This document shows positions 26,293-40,271 of a stretch of DNA of 64,000 nt, in pieces. The stretch lies in assembly GCF_029227915.1 (NCBI RefSeq), contig NC_079877.1:31399851-31463850 (forward strand), in the 5' to 3' direction. The notes under the pieces were generated by a model that saw only the letters and a list, made by a program, of their open reading frames with translations, ran no database searches and was not told the origin of the DNA. The position numbers and the translations under genes were made by a program. Positions within the stretch are counted from its first letter, which is position 1, and every line of letters begins with the position of its first letter. The DNA comes from Hydractinia symbiolongicarpus (lineage: Eukaryota > Cnidaria > Hydrozoa > Anthoathecata > Hydractiniidae).

Positions 26293-29200
26293 GAAACTGT
26301 CTCTATTTCTTCAGCGCGAACTAACGACCAGGATTCGTCCCACAGTAAAAAATGACTTATTTATCTAAATTTTTAAATAAAACGCTACCACAGCGCCTAG
26401 TGTAGTCGCTGATTTCCAGCAATCATGTCAAATTATGAAGAATGTTATTTCTTTTAGTCAAACTGGCTCATTTATCCCATTTATAAGGACAAAGTCCAAA
26501 ATCAGTTCAATTAATTCCCACAGTCAAGTTGCAATACAAGTCAGTAATATCGGAAGAAAATCACTAAATACATGTTGGTACGAATATGTGACGCAACCGT
26601 TGTAACTCAAACGGATTGACACCGTTAGGAAGTCAATGAAATGTAGTTTTTGAAACTGTCTCTATTTCTTCAGCGCGCAATAACGGCTAAGATTGGTATC
26701 ACTGCAAAAAACAACTTATTTATCTTAATTCTTAAATAAAGCGCTACCACAGCGCCCAGTGTAATCGCTGAGTTCCAGCAATCATGTCAAAGTAAGAAGA
26801 ATGTTATTTCCTGTAGTCAAACTGGCTCATTTATCACATTTATAAGGTCAAACTCCAAAATCAGTTCAGTTAAGTCCCACAGTCAAACGTTTCACTGCTA
26901 AAAACGATGCAACCTAGTAATGTCGGAAAGATATCACTAAATACATGTTGGTACGAATATGTGACGCAACCGTTGTAACTCAAACAGATTTATACCGATA
27001 GAAAGTCAATAAAATGTAGTCTTTGAAACTGTTCCTATTTATTCAGCGCGTGCTAACGGCCAGGATTGGTCCCACAGCAAAGAAAGACTTATTTATCTAA
27101 ATTTTTAAATAAATCGCTATAACAGAGCCTAGTGTACTCGCTAAATTCCAGCAATCGCGTCGAATTAAGAAGAATGTTATTCCTTGGAGTCCAATTGGTT
27201 CATTTACCGCATTTATGAGGTCACAGTCAAGAATCAGTTCAATTAAATCCCACAGTCAATCGCTTCACTGTTAAAAGCGATACAACTTAGTAATATCGGA
27301 AAAAATCATTAAATACATGTCGGTACGAATATGTGACGCAATCGTTGTAACTCAAACAGATTGAAACAGTTAGAAAAATAATGAAATGTAGTTTTTGAAA
27401 CTGTCTCTATTTCTTCAGCGCGAACTACCGGCTAGGATTGGTCCGACAGTGAAAACTGATTTATTTATCTTAATTTTTTAATAAAGCGCTACCACAGCGC
27501 CCAGTGTAATCGCTGAGTTCCAGCAATCATGTCAAATTAAGAAGAATTTTATTTCTTGTAGTCAAACTGGCTCATTTATCACATTTATAAGGTCAAAGTC
27601 CAAAATCAGTTCAATTAAGTCCCATAGTCAAGCGTTTCACTCTTAAAAGCGATATAACGTAGTAATATCGGAAAAAAATCACTAAATACATGTTGGTACG
27701 AATATGTGACGCAACCGTTGCAACTCAGACGGATTGAGACAGTTAGAAAATCAATGAAATGTAGTTTTTGAAACTGTCTCTATTTCTTCAGCGCGAACTA
27801 ACGGCTAGGATTGGTCCCACAGTAAAAAATGACTTATTTATCTTAATTTTTTAGTAAAGCGCTACCACAGAGCCCAGTGTAATCGCTGAGTTCCAGCAAT
27901 CATGTCAAATTAAGAAGAATGTTATTCCTTGGAGAACAATTGGCTCATTTATCACATTTATAAGGTCACAGTCCAGAATCAGTTTAATTAATTCCCACAG
28001 TCAATCGTTTCACTGTTAAACTCAATACAACTTAGTAATGTCGGAAGAAAATCACTAAATACATGTTGGTGCGAACATGTGACGCAACCGTTGTAACTCA
28101 AACGCATTGACACCGTTAGAAAGTCAATGAAATGTAGTTTTTGACACTGTCTCCATTTCTTCAGCGCGAACTAACGACCAGGATTCGTCCCACAGTAAAA
28201 TGACTTATTTATCTTTATTTTTTAATAAAACGCTACCACGGCGCCTAGTGTAGTCGCTGATTTCCAGCAATCATGTCAAATTATGAAGAATGTTATTTCT
28301 TTTAGTCAAACTGGCTCATTTATCCCATTTATAAGGGCAAAGTCCAAAATCAGTTCAATTAATTCCCACAGTCAAGTTGCAATACAACTCAGTAATATCG
28401 CAAGAAAATAGCTAAATACATGTTGGTACGAATATGTGACGCAACCGTTGTAACTCAAAGGGATTGACACCGTTAGGAAGTCAATGAAATGTAATTTTTG
28501 AAACTGTCTCTATTTCTTCAGCGCGAACTAACGGCTAGGATTGGTCCGACAGTTAAAAATGATTTATTTATCTTAATTTTTTAATAAAGCGCTACCACGG
28601 CGCCCAGTGTAATCGCTGAGTTCCAGCAATCATGTCAAATTAGGAAGAATGTTATTCCTTGGAGACCAATTTCCTCATTCATCACATTTATAAGGTCACA
28701 GCCCAGAATCAGTTTAATTAATTCCCACAGTCAATCGTTTCACTGTTAAACGCAATACAACTTAGTAATGTCGGAAGAAAATCACTAAATACATGTTGGT
28801 GCGAACATGTGACGCAACCGTTGTAACTCAAACGCATTGACACCGTTAGAAAGTCAATGAAATGTAGTTTTTGACACTGTCTCCATTTCTTCAGCGCGAA
28901 CTAACGACCAGGATTCGTCCCACAGTAAAATGACTTATTTATCTTTATTTTTTAATAAAACGCTACCACAGCGCCTAGTGTAGTCGCTGATTTCCAGCAA
29001 TCATGTCAAATTATGAAGAATGTTATTTCTTTTAGTCAAACTGGCTCATTTATCCCATTTATAAGGGCAAAGTCCAAAATCAGTTCAATTAATTCCCACA
29101 GTCAAGTTGCAATACAACTCAGTAATATCGGAAGAAAATCACTAAATACATGTTGGTACGAATATGTGACGCAACCGTTGTAACTCAAACGGATTGACAC

Positions 29201-29602
29201 CGTTAGGAAGTCAATGAAATGTAGTTTTTGAAACTGTCTCTATTTCTTCAGCGCGAACTAACGGCTAGGATTGGTCCGACAGTTAAAAATGATTTATTTA
29301 TCTTAATTTTTTAATAAAGCGCTACCACGGCGCCCAGTGTAATCGCTGAGTTCCAGCAATCATGTCAAATTAGGAAGAATGTTATTCCTTGGAGACCAAT
29401 TGCCTCATTCATCACATTTATAAGGTCACCGCCCAAAGTTAGTTCAATTAAGGTGCACAGTCAATCGTTTCACTGTTAAAAGCGATATGACTTACTAATA
29501 TCGAAAGAAAATCACTAAATACATGTTCGTACGATTATGTGACGCAACCATTGTAACTCAAACGGATTGACACCGTTAGAAAGTCAATGATATGTAGTTT
29601 TT
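26293..29602. repeat. HOR block X, copy 1 (C-D-E-A'-F-C-G'-C-G)
   Basis: Nine monomers start at 26293, 26652, 27025, 27397, 27770, 28143, 28500, 28873 and 29230. Each start is matched by one exactly 7361 bp downstream. Shared private variants include CATGTCGGTACG in E, GAACATGTGACG and CTCCATTTC after F and G', and AAAGGGATTG in one C. Inside the block, C-G' and C-G form two 730-bp dimers. The minimum copy length is 3310 bp. Confidence 0.9.
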
Positions 29603-31431
29603 GACACTGTCTCTATTTCTTCAGCGCGAACTAATGACCAGGATTCGTCCCACAGTAAAATGTCTTATTTATCTTAATTTTTTAATAAATCGCTACCACA
29701 GCGCCCAGTTAAACCGCTGAGTTCCTGCAATCATGTCAAACTAAGAAGAATGTTAGTTCTTGTATTCAAACTGGCTCATTTATCACATTTATAAGGTCAC
29801 AGTCCAGAATCAGTTCAATTAAGACCCACAGTCAATCGTTTCACTCTTAAAAGCGATACAACTTAGTAATATCGGAAGAAAATCACTAAATACATGTTCG
29901 TACGATTATGTGACGCAACCGTTGTAACTCAAACGGATTGACACCGTTAGAAAGTCAATGATATGTAGTTTTTGAAACTGTCTCTATTTCTTCAGCGCGA
30001 ACTAACGACCAGGATTCGTCCCACAGTAAAATGACTTATTTATCTTAATTTTTTAATAAAACGCTACCACAGCGCCTAATGTAGTCGCTGATTTCCAGCA
30101 ATCATGTCAAATTATGAAGAATGTTATTTCTTTTAGTCAAACTGGCTCATTTATCCCATTTATAAGGACAAAGTCCAAAATCAGTTCAATTAATTCCCAC
30201 AGTCAAGTTGCAATACAACTCAGTAATATCGGAAGAAAATCACTAAATACATGTTGGTACGAATATGTGACGCAACCGTTGTAACTCAAACGGATTGACA
30301 CCGTTAAGAAGTCAATGAAATGTAGTTTTTGAAACTGTCTCTATTTCTTCAGCGCGAACTAACGGCTAGGATTGGTCCGACAGTTAAAAATGATTTATTT
30401 ATCTTAATTTTTTAATAAAGCGCTACCACGGCGCCCAGTGTAATCGCTGAGTTCCAGCAATCATGTCAAATTAGGAAGAATGTTATTCCTTGGAGACCAA
30501 TTGCCTCATTCATCACATTTATAAGGTCACAGCCCAAAGTTAGTTCAATTAAGGTGCACAGTCAATCGTTTCACTGTTAAAAGCGATATGACTTACTAAT
30601 ATCGAAAGAAAATCACTAAATACATGTTCGTACGATTATGTGACGCAACCATTGTAACTCAAACGGATTGACACCGTTAGAAAGTCAATGATATGTAGTT
30701 TTTGACACTGTCTCTATTTCTTCAGCGCGAACTAATGACCAGGATTCGTCCCACAGTAAAATGTCTTATTTATCCTAATTTTTTAATAAATCGCTACCAC
30801 AGCGCCCAGTTAAACCGCTGAGTTCCTGCAATCATGTCAAACTAAGAAGAATGTTAGTTCTTGTATTCAAACTGGCTCATTTATCACATTTATAAGGTCA
30901 CAGTCCAGAATCAGTTCAATTAAGACCCACAGTCAATCGTTTCACTCTTAAAAGCGATACAACTTAGTAATATCGGAAGAAAATCACTAAATACATGTTC
31001 GTACGATTATGTGACGCAACCGTTGTAACTCAAACGGATTGACACCGTTAGAAAGTCAATGATATGTAGTTTTTGAAACTGTCTCTATTTCTTCAGCGCG
31101 AACTAACGACCAGGATTCGTCCCACAGTAAAATGACTTATTTATCTTAATTTTTTAATAAAACGCTACCACAGCGCCTAATGTAGTCGCTGATTTCCAGC
31201 AATCATGTCAAATTATGAAGAATGTTATTTCTTTTAGTCAAACTGGCTCATTTATCCCATTTATAAGGACAAAGTCCAAAATCAGTTCAATTAATTCCCA
31301 CAGTCAAGTTGCAATACAACTCAGTAATATCGGAAGAAAATCACTAAATACATGTTGGTACGAATATGTGACGCAACCGTTGTAACTCAAACGGATTGAC
31401 ACCGTTAAGAAGTCAATGAAATGTAGTTTTT
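29230..31431. repeat. Two 1101-bp trimers (G-C'-C)
   Basis: The units 29230-30330 and 30331-31431 have identical monomer lengths (373, 371, 357). They share private changes found together nowhere else I saw: CAACCATTGTAACTC at the end of G, AAAATGTCTTATTTATC in C', and CGAAAGAAAATC. Few differences are visible, for example CACCGCCC versus CACAGCCC and TATCTTAA versus TATCCTAA. This is a recent tandem duplication. Confidence 0.9.
30331..30703. repeat. Type G monomer (representative)
   Basis: This 373-bp chimera has an A-type head (GGTCCGACAGTT, CACGGCGCCCAG) joined to a distinct second half. The second half is marked by AATTAGGAAGAATG, GGAGACCAATTGCC, TTCATCACATTTATAAGG, CAGCCCAAAGTTAG, AAGGTGCACAG and GACTTACTAATATCG. 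The same second half, with AAGTTGCACAG, appears in early monomers at 371 and 744 and in type I at the right end, so it was reshuffled between heads. Copies are at 13249, 29230, 30331, 36591, 38797 and, in variant form, 46557, 53959 and 55060. Confidence 0.82.
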
Positions 31432-33653
31432 GAAACTGTCTCTATTTCTTCAGCGCGAACTAACGGCTAGGATTGGTCCGACAGTTAAAAATGATTTATT
31501 TATCTTAATTTTTTAATAAAGCGCTACCACGGCGCCCAGTGTAATCGCTGAGTTCCAGCAATCATGTCAAATTAAGAAGAATTTTATTTCTTGTAGTCAA
31601 ACTGGCTCATTTATGACATTTATAAGGTCAAAGTCCAAAATCAGTTCAATTAAGTCCCATAGTCAAGCGTTTCACTGTTAAAAGCGATATAACGTAGTAA
31701 TATCGGAAAAAAATCACTAAATACATGTTGGTAGAATATGTGACGCAACCGTTGTAACTCAGACGGATTGACACAGTTAGAAAATCAATGAAATGTAGTT
31801 TTTGAAACTGTCTCTATTTCTTCAGCGCGAACTAACGGCTAGGATTGGTTCCACAGTAAAAAATGACTTATTTATCTAAATTTTTAAATAAAGCGCTACC
31901 ACAGGGCCTAGTGTACTCGCTGAATTCCAGCAATCATGTTGAATTAAGAAGAATGGTATTCCTTGGAGTCCAATTGGCTCATTTATCACATTTATAAGGT
32001 CACAGTCAACAATCAGTTCAATTAAGTCCCACAATCAATCGTTTCACTGTTAAAAGCGATACAACTTAGTAATATCGGAAAAAATCACTAAATACATGTT
32101 CGTACGATTATGTGACGCAACCGTTGTAACTCAAACGGATTGACACCGTTAGAAAGTCAATGATATGTAGTTCTTGACACTGTCTCTATTTCTTCAGCGC
32201 GAACTAACGACCAGGATTCGTCCCACAGTAAAAAATGACTTATTTATCTAAATTTTTAAATAAAACGCTACCACAGCGCCTAGTGTAGTCGCTGATTTCC
32301 AGCAATCATGTCAAATTATGAAGAATGTCATTTCTTTTACTCAAACTGGCTCATTTATCCCATTTATAAGGACAAAGTCCAAAATCAGTTCAATTAATTC
32401 CCACAGTCAAGTTGCAATACAACTCAGTAATATCGGAAGAAAATCACTAAATACATGTTGGTACGAATATGTGACGCAACCGTTGTAACTCAAACGGATT
32501 GACACCGTTAGCAAGTCAATGAAATGTAGTTTTTGAAACTGTCTCTATTTCTTCAGCGCGAACTAACGGCTAGGATTGGTCCGACAGTTAAAAATGATTT
32601 ATTTATCTTAATTTTTTAATAAAGCGCTACCACGGCGCCCAGTGTAATCGCTGAGTTCCAGCAATCATGTCAAATTAAGAAGAATTTTATTTCTTGTAGT
32701 CAAACTGGCTCATTTATCACATTTATAAGGTCAAAGTCCAAAATCAGTTCAATTAAGTCCCATAGTCAAGCGTTTCACTCTTAAAAGCGATATAACGTAG
32801 TAATATCGGAAAAAAATCACTAAATACATGTTGGTACGAATATGTGACGCAACCGTTGTAACTCAGACGGATTGACACAGTTAGAAAATCAATGAAATGT
32901 AGTTTTTAAAACTGTCTCTATTTCTTCAGCGCGAACTAAAGGCTAGGATTGGTCCGACAGTTAAAAATGATTTATTTATCTTAATTTTTTAATAAAGCGC
33001 TACCACGTCGCCCAGTGTAATCGCTGAGTTCCAGCAATCATGTCAAATTAAGAAGAATTTTATTTCTTGTAGTCAAACTGGCTCATTTATCACATTTATA
33101 AGGTCAAAGTCCAAAATCAGTTCAATTAAGTCCCATAGTCAAGCGTTTCACTGTTAAAAGCGATATAACGTAGTAATATCGGAAAAAAATCACTAAATAC
33201 ATGTTGGTACGAATATGTGACGCAACCGTTGTAACTCAGACGGATTGACACAGTTAGAAAATCAATGAAATGTAGTTTTTGAAACTGTCTCTATTTCTTC
33301 AGCGCGAACTAACGGCTAGGATTGGTCCCACAGTAAAAAATGACTTATTTATCTAAATTTTTAAATAAAGCGCTACCACAGGGCCTAGTATACTCGCTGA
33401 ATTCCAGCAATCATGTTGAATTAAGAAGAATGTTATTCCTTGGAGTCCAATTGGCTCATTTATCACATTTATAAGGTCACAGTCCACAATCAGTCCAATT
33501 AAGTCCCACAATCAATCGTTTCACTGTTAAAAGCGATACAACTTAGTAATATCGGAAAAAAATCACTAAATACATGTTCGTACGATTATGTGACGCAACC
33601 GTTGTAACTCAAACGGATTGACACCGTTAGAAAGTCAATGATATGTAGTTTTT
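31432..33653. repeat. A-B-C-A-A-B segment
   Basis: Starts are 31432, 31804, 32176, 32535, 32908 and 33281. The C-A-A part (32176-33280) matches 25188-26292 at an offset of 6988 bp, including CCACGTCGCCCAG in the second A. The B at 33281 has no counterpart there. It adds 373 bp and shifts the following block X copy to an offset of 7361 bp. Confidence 0.85.
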
Positions 33654-36600
33654 GACACTGTCTCTATTTCTTCAGCGCGAACTAACGACCAGGATTCGTC
33701 CCACAGTAAAAAATGACTTATTTATCTAAATTTTTAAATAAAACGCTACCACAGCGCCTAGTGTAGTCGCTGATTTCCAGCAATCATGTCAAATTATGAA
33801 GAATGTTGTTTCTTTTAGTCAAACTGGCTCATTTATCCCATTTATAAGGACAAAGTCCAAAATCAGTTTAATTAATTCCCACAGTCAAGTTGCAATACAA
33901 CTCAGTAATATCGGAAGAAAATCACTAAATTCATGTTGGTACGAATATGTGACGCAACCGTTGTAACTCAAACGGATTGACACCGTTAGGAAGTCAATGA
34001 AATGTAGTTTTTGAAACTGTCTCTATTTCTTCAGCGCGCAATAACGGCTAAGATTGGTATCACTGCAAAAAACAACTTATTTATCTTAATTCTTAAATAA
34101 AGCGCTACCACAGTGCCCAGTGTAATCGCTGAGTTCCAGCAATCATGTCAAAGTAAGAAGAATGTTATTTCCTGTAGTCAAACTGGTTCATTTATCACAT
34201 TTATAAGGTCAAACTCCAAAATCAGTTCAGTTAAGTCCCACAATCAAACGTTTCACTGCTAAAAGCGATGCAACCTAGTAATGTCGGAAAGATATCACTA
34301 AATACATGTTGGTACGAATATGTGACGCAACCGTTGTAACTCAAACAGATTTATACCGATAGAAAGTCAATAAAATGTAGTCTTTGAAACTGTTCCTATT
34401 TATTCAGCGCGTGCTAACGGCCAGGATTGGTCCCACAGCAAAGAAAGACTTATTTATCTAAATTTTTAAATAAATCGCTATAACAGAGCCTAGTGTACTC
34501 GCTAAATTCCAGCAATCGCGTCGAATTAAGAAGAATGTTATTCCTTGGAGTCCAATTGGCTCATTTACCGCATTTATGAGGTCACAGTCAAGAATCAGTT
34601 CAATTAAATCCCACAGTCAATCGCTTCACTGCTAAAAGCGATACAACTTAGTAATATCGGAAAAAATCATTAAATACATGTCGGTACGAATATGTGACGC
34701 AATCGTTGTAACTCAAACAGATTGAAACAGTTAGAAAATTAATGAAATGTAGTTTTTGAAACTGTCTCTATTTCTTCAGCGCGAACTACCGGCTAGGATT
34801 GGTCCGACAGTGAAAAATGATTTATTTATCTTAATTTTTTAATAAAGCGCTACTACAGCGCCCAGTGTAATCGCTGAGTTCCAGCAATCATGTCAAATTA
34901 AGAAGAATTTTATTTCTTGTAGTCAAACTGGCTCATTTATCACATTTATAAGGTCAAAGTCCAAAATCAGTTCAATTAAGTCCCATAGTCAAGCGTTTCA
35001 CTCTTAAAAGCGATATAACGTAGTAATATCGGAAAAAAATCACTAAATACATGTTGGTACGAAAATGTGACGCAACCGTTGCAACTCAGACCGATTGAGA
35101 CAGTTAGAAAATCAATGAAATGTAGTTTTTGAAACTGTCTCTATTTCTTCAGCGCGAACTAACGGCTAGGATTAATCCCGCAGTAAAAAATGACTTATTT
35201 ATCTTAATTTTTTAGTAAAGCGCTACCACAGAGCCCAGTGTAATCGCTGAGTTCCAGCAATCATGTCAAATTAAGAAGAATGTTATTCCTTGGAGAACAA
35301 TTGGCTCATTTATCACATTTATAAGGTCACAGTCCAGAATCAGTTTAATTAATTCCCACAGTCAATCGTTTCACTATTAAACGCAATACAACTTAGTAAT
35401 GTCGGAAGAAAATCACTAAATACATGTTGGTGCGAACATGTGACGCAACCGTTGTAACTCAAACGCATTGACACCGTTAGAAAGTCAATGAAATGTAGTT
35501 TTTGACACTGTCTCCATTTCATCAGCGCGAACTAACGACCAGGATTCGTCCCACAGTAAAATGACTTATTTATCTTTATTTTTTAATAACACGCTACCAC
35601 AGCGCCTAGTGTAGTCGCTGATTTCCAGCAATCATGTCAAATTATGAAGAATGTTATTTCTTTTAGTCAAACTGGCTCATTTATCCCATTTATAAGGGCA
35701 AAGTCCAAAATCAGTTCAATTAATTCCCACAGTCAAGTTGCAATACAACTCAGTAATATGGCAAGAAAATCACTAAATACATGTTGGTACGAATATGTGA
35801 CGCAACCGTTGTAACTCAAAGGGATTGACACCGTTAGGAAGTCAATGAAATGTAGTTTTTGAAACTGTCTCTATTTCTTCAGCGCGAACTAACGGCTAGG
35901 ATTGGTCCGACAGTTAAAAATGATTTATTTATCTTAATTTTTTAATAAAGCGCTACCACGGCGCCCAGTGTAATCGCTGAGTTCCAGCAATCATGTCAAA
36001 TTAGGAAGAATGTTATTCGTTGGAGACCAATTGCCTCATTCATCACATTTATAAGGTCACAGCCCAGAATCAGTTTAATTAATTCCCACAGTCAATCGTT
36101 TTACTGTTAAACGCAATACAACTTAGTAATGTCGGAAGAAAATCACTAAATACATGTTGGTGCGAACATGTGACGCAACCGTTGTAACTCAAACGCATTG
36201 ACACCGTTAGAAAGTCAATGAAATGTAGTTTTTGACACTGTCTCCATTTCTTCAGCGCGAACTAACGACCAGGATTCGTCCCACAGTAAAATGACTTATT
36301 TATCTTTATTTTTTAATAAAACGCTACCACAGCGCCTAGTGCAGTCGCTGATTTCCAGCAATCATGTCATATTATGAAGAATGTTATTTCTTTTAGTCAA
36401 ACTGGCTCATTTATCCCATTTATAAGGGCAAAGTCCAAAATCAGTTCAATTAATTCCCACAGTCAAGTTGCAATACAACTCAGTAATATCGGAAGAAAAT
36501 CACTAAATACATGTTGGTACGAATATGTGACGCAACCGTTGTAACTCAAACGGATTGACACCGTTAGGAAGTCAATGAAATGTAGTTTTTGAAACTGTCT

Positions 36601-36963
36601 CTATTTCTTCAGCGCGAACTAACGGCTAGGATTGGTCCGACAGTTAAAAATGATTTATTTATCTTAATTTTTTAATAAAGCGCTACCACGGCGCCCAGTG
36701 TAATCGCTGAGTTCCAGCAATCATGTCAAATTAGGAAGAATGTTATTCCTTGGAGACCATTTGCCTCATTCATCACATTTATAAGGTCACAGCCCAAAGT
36801 TAGTTCAATTAAGGTGCACAGTCAATCGTTTCACTGCTAAAAGCGATATGACTTACTAATATCGAAAGAAAATCACTAAATACATGTTCGTACGATTATG
36901 TGACGCAACCGTTGTAACTCAAACGGATTGACACCGTTAGAAAGTCAATGATATGTAGTTTTT
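33654..36963. repeat. HOR block X, copy 2
   Basis: This is the copy of the nine-monomer block at 26293, with starts at 33654, 34013, 34386, 34758, 35131, 35504, 35861, 36234 and 36591. Scattered substitutions are visible, such as TTCGTTGGAGACC in G' and TTCATCAGCGCG at the first C. After 36963 the copies part: C' follows in copy 1 and C in copy 2. Confidence 0.9.
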
Positions 36964-39898
36964 GACACTGTCTCTATTTCTTCAGCGCGAACTAACGACC
37001 AGGATTCGTCCCACAGTAAAATGACTTATTTATCTTTATTTTTTAATAAAATGCTACCACAGCGCCTAGTGTAGTCGCTGATTTCCAGCAATCATGTCAA
37101 ATTATGAAGAATGTTATTTCTTTTAGTCAAACTGGCTCATTTATCCCATTTATAAGGGCAAAGTCCAAAATCAGTTCAATTAATTCCCACAGTCAAGTTG
37201 CAATACAACTCAGTAATATCGGAAGAAAATCACTAAATACATGTTGGTACGAATATGTGACGCAACCGTTGTAACTCAAACGGATTGATACCGTTAGGAA
37301 GTCAATGAAATGTAGTTTTTGAAAATTTTTCTATTTCTTCAGCGCGAACTAACGGCTAGGATTGGTTCGACAGTTAAAAATGATTTATTTATCTTAATTT
37401 TTTAATAAAGCGCTACCACGGCGCCCAGTGTAATCGCTGAGTTCCAGCAATCATGTCAAATTAAGAAGAATTTTATTTCTTGTAGTCAAACTGGCTCATT
37501 TATCACATTTATAAGGTCAAAGTCCAAAATCAGTTCAATTAAGTCCCATAGTCAAGCGTTTCACTCTTAAAAGCGATATAACGTAGTAATATCGGAAAAA
37601 AATCACTAAATACATGTTGGTACGAATATGTGACGCAACCGTTGTAACTCAGACGGATTGACACAGTTAGAAAATCAATGAAATGTAGTTTTTTAAACTG
37701 TCTCTATTTCTTCAGCGCGAACTAACGGCTAGGATTGGTCCGACAGTTAAAAATGATTTATTTATCTTAATTTTTTAATAAAGCGCTACCACGGCGCCCA
37801 GTGTAATCGCTGAGTTCCAGCAATCATGTCAAATTAAGAAGAATTTTATTTCTTGTAGTCAAACTGGCTCATTTATCACATTTATAAGGTCAAAGTCCAA
37901 AATCAGTTCAATTAAGTCCCATAGTCAAGCGTTTCACTCTTAAAAGCGATATAACGTAGTAATATCGCAAGAAAATCACTAAATACATGTTGGTACGAAT
38001 ATGTGACGCAACCGTTGTAACTCAAAGGGATTGACACCGTTAGGAAGTCAATGAAATGTAGTTTTTGAAACTGTCTCTATTTCTTCAGCGCGAACTAACG
38101 GCTAGGATTGGTCCGACAGTTAAAAATGATTTATTTATCTTAATTTTTTAATAAAGCGCTACCACGGCGCCCAGTGTAATCGCTGAGTTCCAGCAATCAT
38201 GTCAAATTAAGAAGAATGTTATTCCTTGGAGACCAATTGCCTCATTCATCACATTTATAAGGTCACAGCCCAGAATCAGTTTAATTAATTCCCACAGTCA
38301 ATCGTTTCACTGTTAAACGCAATACAACTTAGTAATGTCGGAAGAAAATCACTAAATACATGTTGGTGCGAACATGTGACGCAACCGTTGTAACTCAAAC
38401 GCATTGACACCGTTAGAAAGTCAATGAAATGTAGTTTTTGACAGTGTCTCCATTTCTTCAGCGCGAACTAACGACCAGGATTCGTCCCACAGTAAAATGA
38501 CTTATTTATCTTTATTTTTTAATAAAACGCTACCACAGCGCCTAGTGTAGTCGCTGATTTCCAGCAATCATGTCAAATTATGAAGAATGTTATTTCTTTT
38601 AGTCAAACTGGCTCATTTATCCCATTCATAAGGGCAAAGTCCAAAATCAGTTCAATTAATTCCCACAGTCAAGTTGCAATACAACTCAGTAATATCGGAA
38701 GAAAATCACTAAATACATGTTGGTACGAATATGTGACGAAACCGTTGTAACTCAAACGGATTGACACCGTTAGGAAGTCAATGAAATGTAGTTTTTGAAA
38801 CTGTCTCTATTTCTTCAGCGCGAACTAACGGCTAGGATTGGTCCAACAGTTAAAATGATTTATTTATCTTAATTTTTTAATAAAGCGCTACCACGGCGCC
38901 CAGTGTAATCGCTGAGTTCCAGCAATCATGTCAAATTAGGAAGAATGTTATTCCTTGGAGACCAATTGCCTCATTCATCACATTTATAAGGTCACAGCCC
39001 AAAGTTAGTTCAATTAAGGTGCACAGTCAATCGTTTCACTGTTAAAAGCGATATGACTTACTAATATCGAAAGAAAATCACTAAATACATGTTCGTACGA
39101 TTATGTGACGCAACCGTTGTAACTCAAACGGATTGACACCGTTAGAAAGTCAATGATATGTAGTTTTTGACACTGTCTCTATTTCTTCAGCGCGAACTAA
39201 CGACCAGGATTCGTCCCACAGTAAAATGACTTATTTATCTTTATTTTTTAATAAAACACTACCACAGCGCCTAGTGTGGTCGCTGAGTTCCAGCAATCAT
39301 GTCAAATTATGAAGAATGTTATTTCTTTTAGTCAAACTGGCTCATTTATCCCATTTATAAGGGCAAAGTCCAAAATCAGTTCAATTAATTCCCACAGTCA
39401 AGTTGCAATACAACTCAGTAATATCGGAAGAAAATCACTAAATACATGTTGGTACGAATATGTGACGCAACCGTTGTAACTCAAACGGATTGATACCGTT
39501 AGGAAGTCAATGAAATGTAGTTTTTGAAACTGTCTCTATTTCTTCAGCGCGAACTAACGGCTAGGATTGGTCCGACAGTTAAAAATGATTTATTTATCTT
39601 AATTTTTTAATAAAGCGCTACCACGGCGCCCAGTGTAATCGCTGAGTTCCAGCAATCATGTCAAATTAAGAAGAATTTTATTTCTTGTAGTCAAACTGGC
39701 TCATTTATCACATTTATAAGGTCAAAGTCCAAAATCAGTTCAATTAAGTCCCATAGTCAAGCGTTTCACTCTTAAAAGCGATATAACGTAGTAATATCGG
39801 AAAAAAATCACTAAATACATGTTGGTACGAATATGTGACGCAACCGTTGTAACTCAGACGGATTGACACAGTTAGAAAATCAATGAAATGTAGTTTTT

Positions 39899-40271
39899 GA
39901 AACTGTCTCTATTTCTTCAGCGCGAACTAACGGCTAGGATTGGTCCGACAGTTAAAAATGATTTATTTATCTTAATTTTTTAATAAAGCGCTACCACGGC
40001 GCCCAGTGTAATCGCTGAGTTCCAACAATCATGTCAAATTAAGAAGAATTTTATTTCTTGTAGTCAAACTGGCTCATTTATCACATTTATAAGGTCAAAG
40101 TCCAAAATCAGTTCAATTAAGTCCCATAGTCAAGCGTTTCACTCTTAAAAGCGATATAACGTAGTAATATCGGAAAAAAATCACTAAATACATGTTGGTA
40201 CGAATATGTGACGCAACCGTTGTAACTCAAACGGATTGACAAAGTTAGAAAATCAATGAAATGTAGTTTTT
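39899..40271. repeat. Type A monomer (representative)
   Basis: This 373-bp monomer is the commonest subfamily. Its diagnostic variants are GGTCCGACAGTTAAAAATG, CGGCGCCCAGTG (or CAGCGCCCAGTG), AATTTTATTTCTTGTAGTC, CCCATAGTCAAGCG, AGCGATATAACGTAG and the tail CAGACGGATTGACACAG. A second form with AACTACCGG (called A') follows E monomers, and another lacks one C in TTGGTACGAATATG, giving 371-372 bp. A monomers often occur in pairs. They carry the sequence GGTCCGAC, which is where the DNA element at 57690 inserted. Confidence 0.9.
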
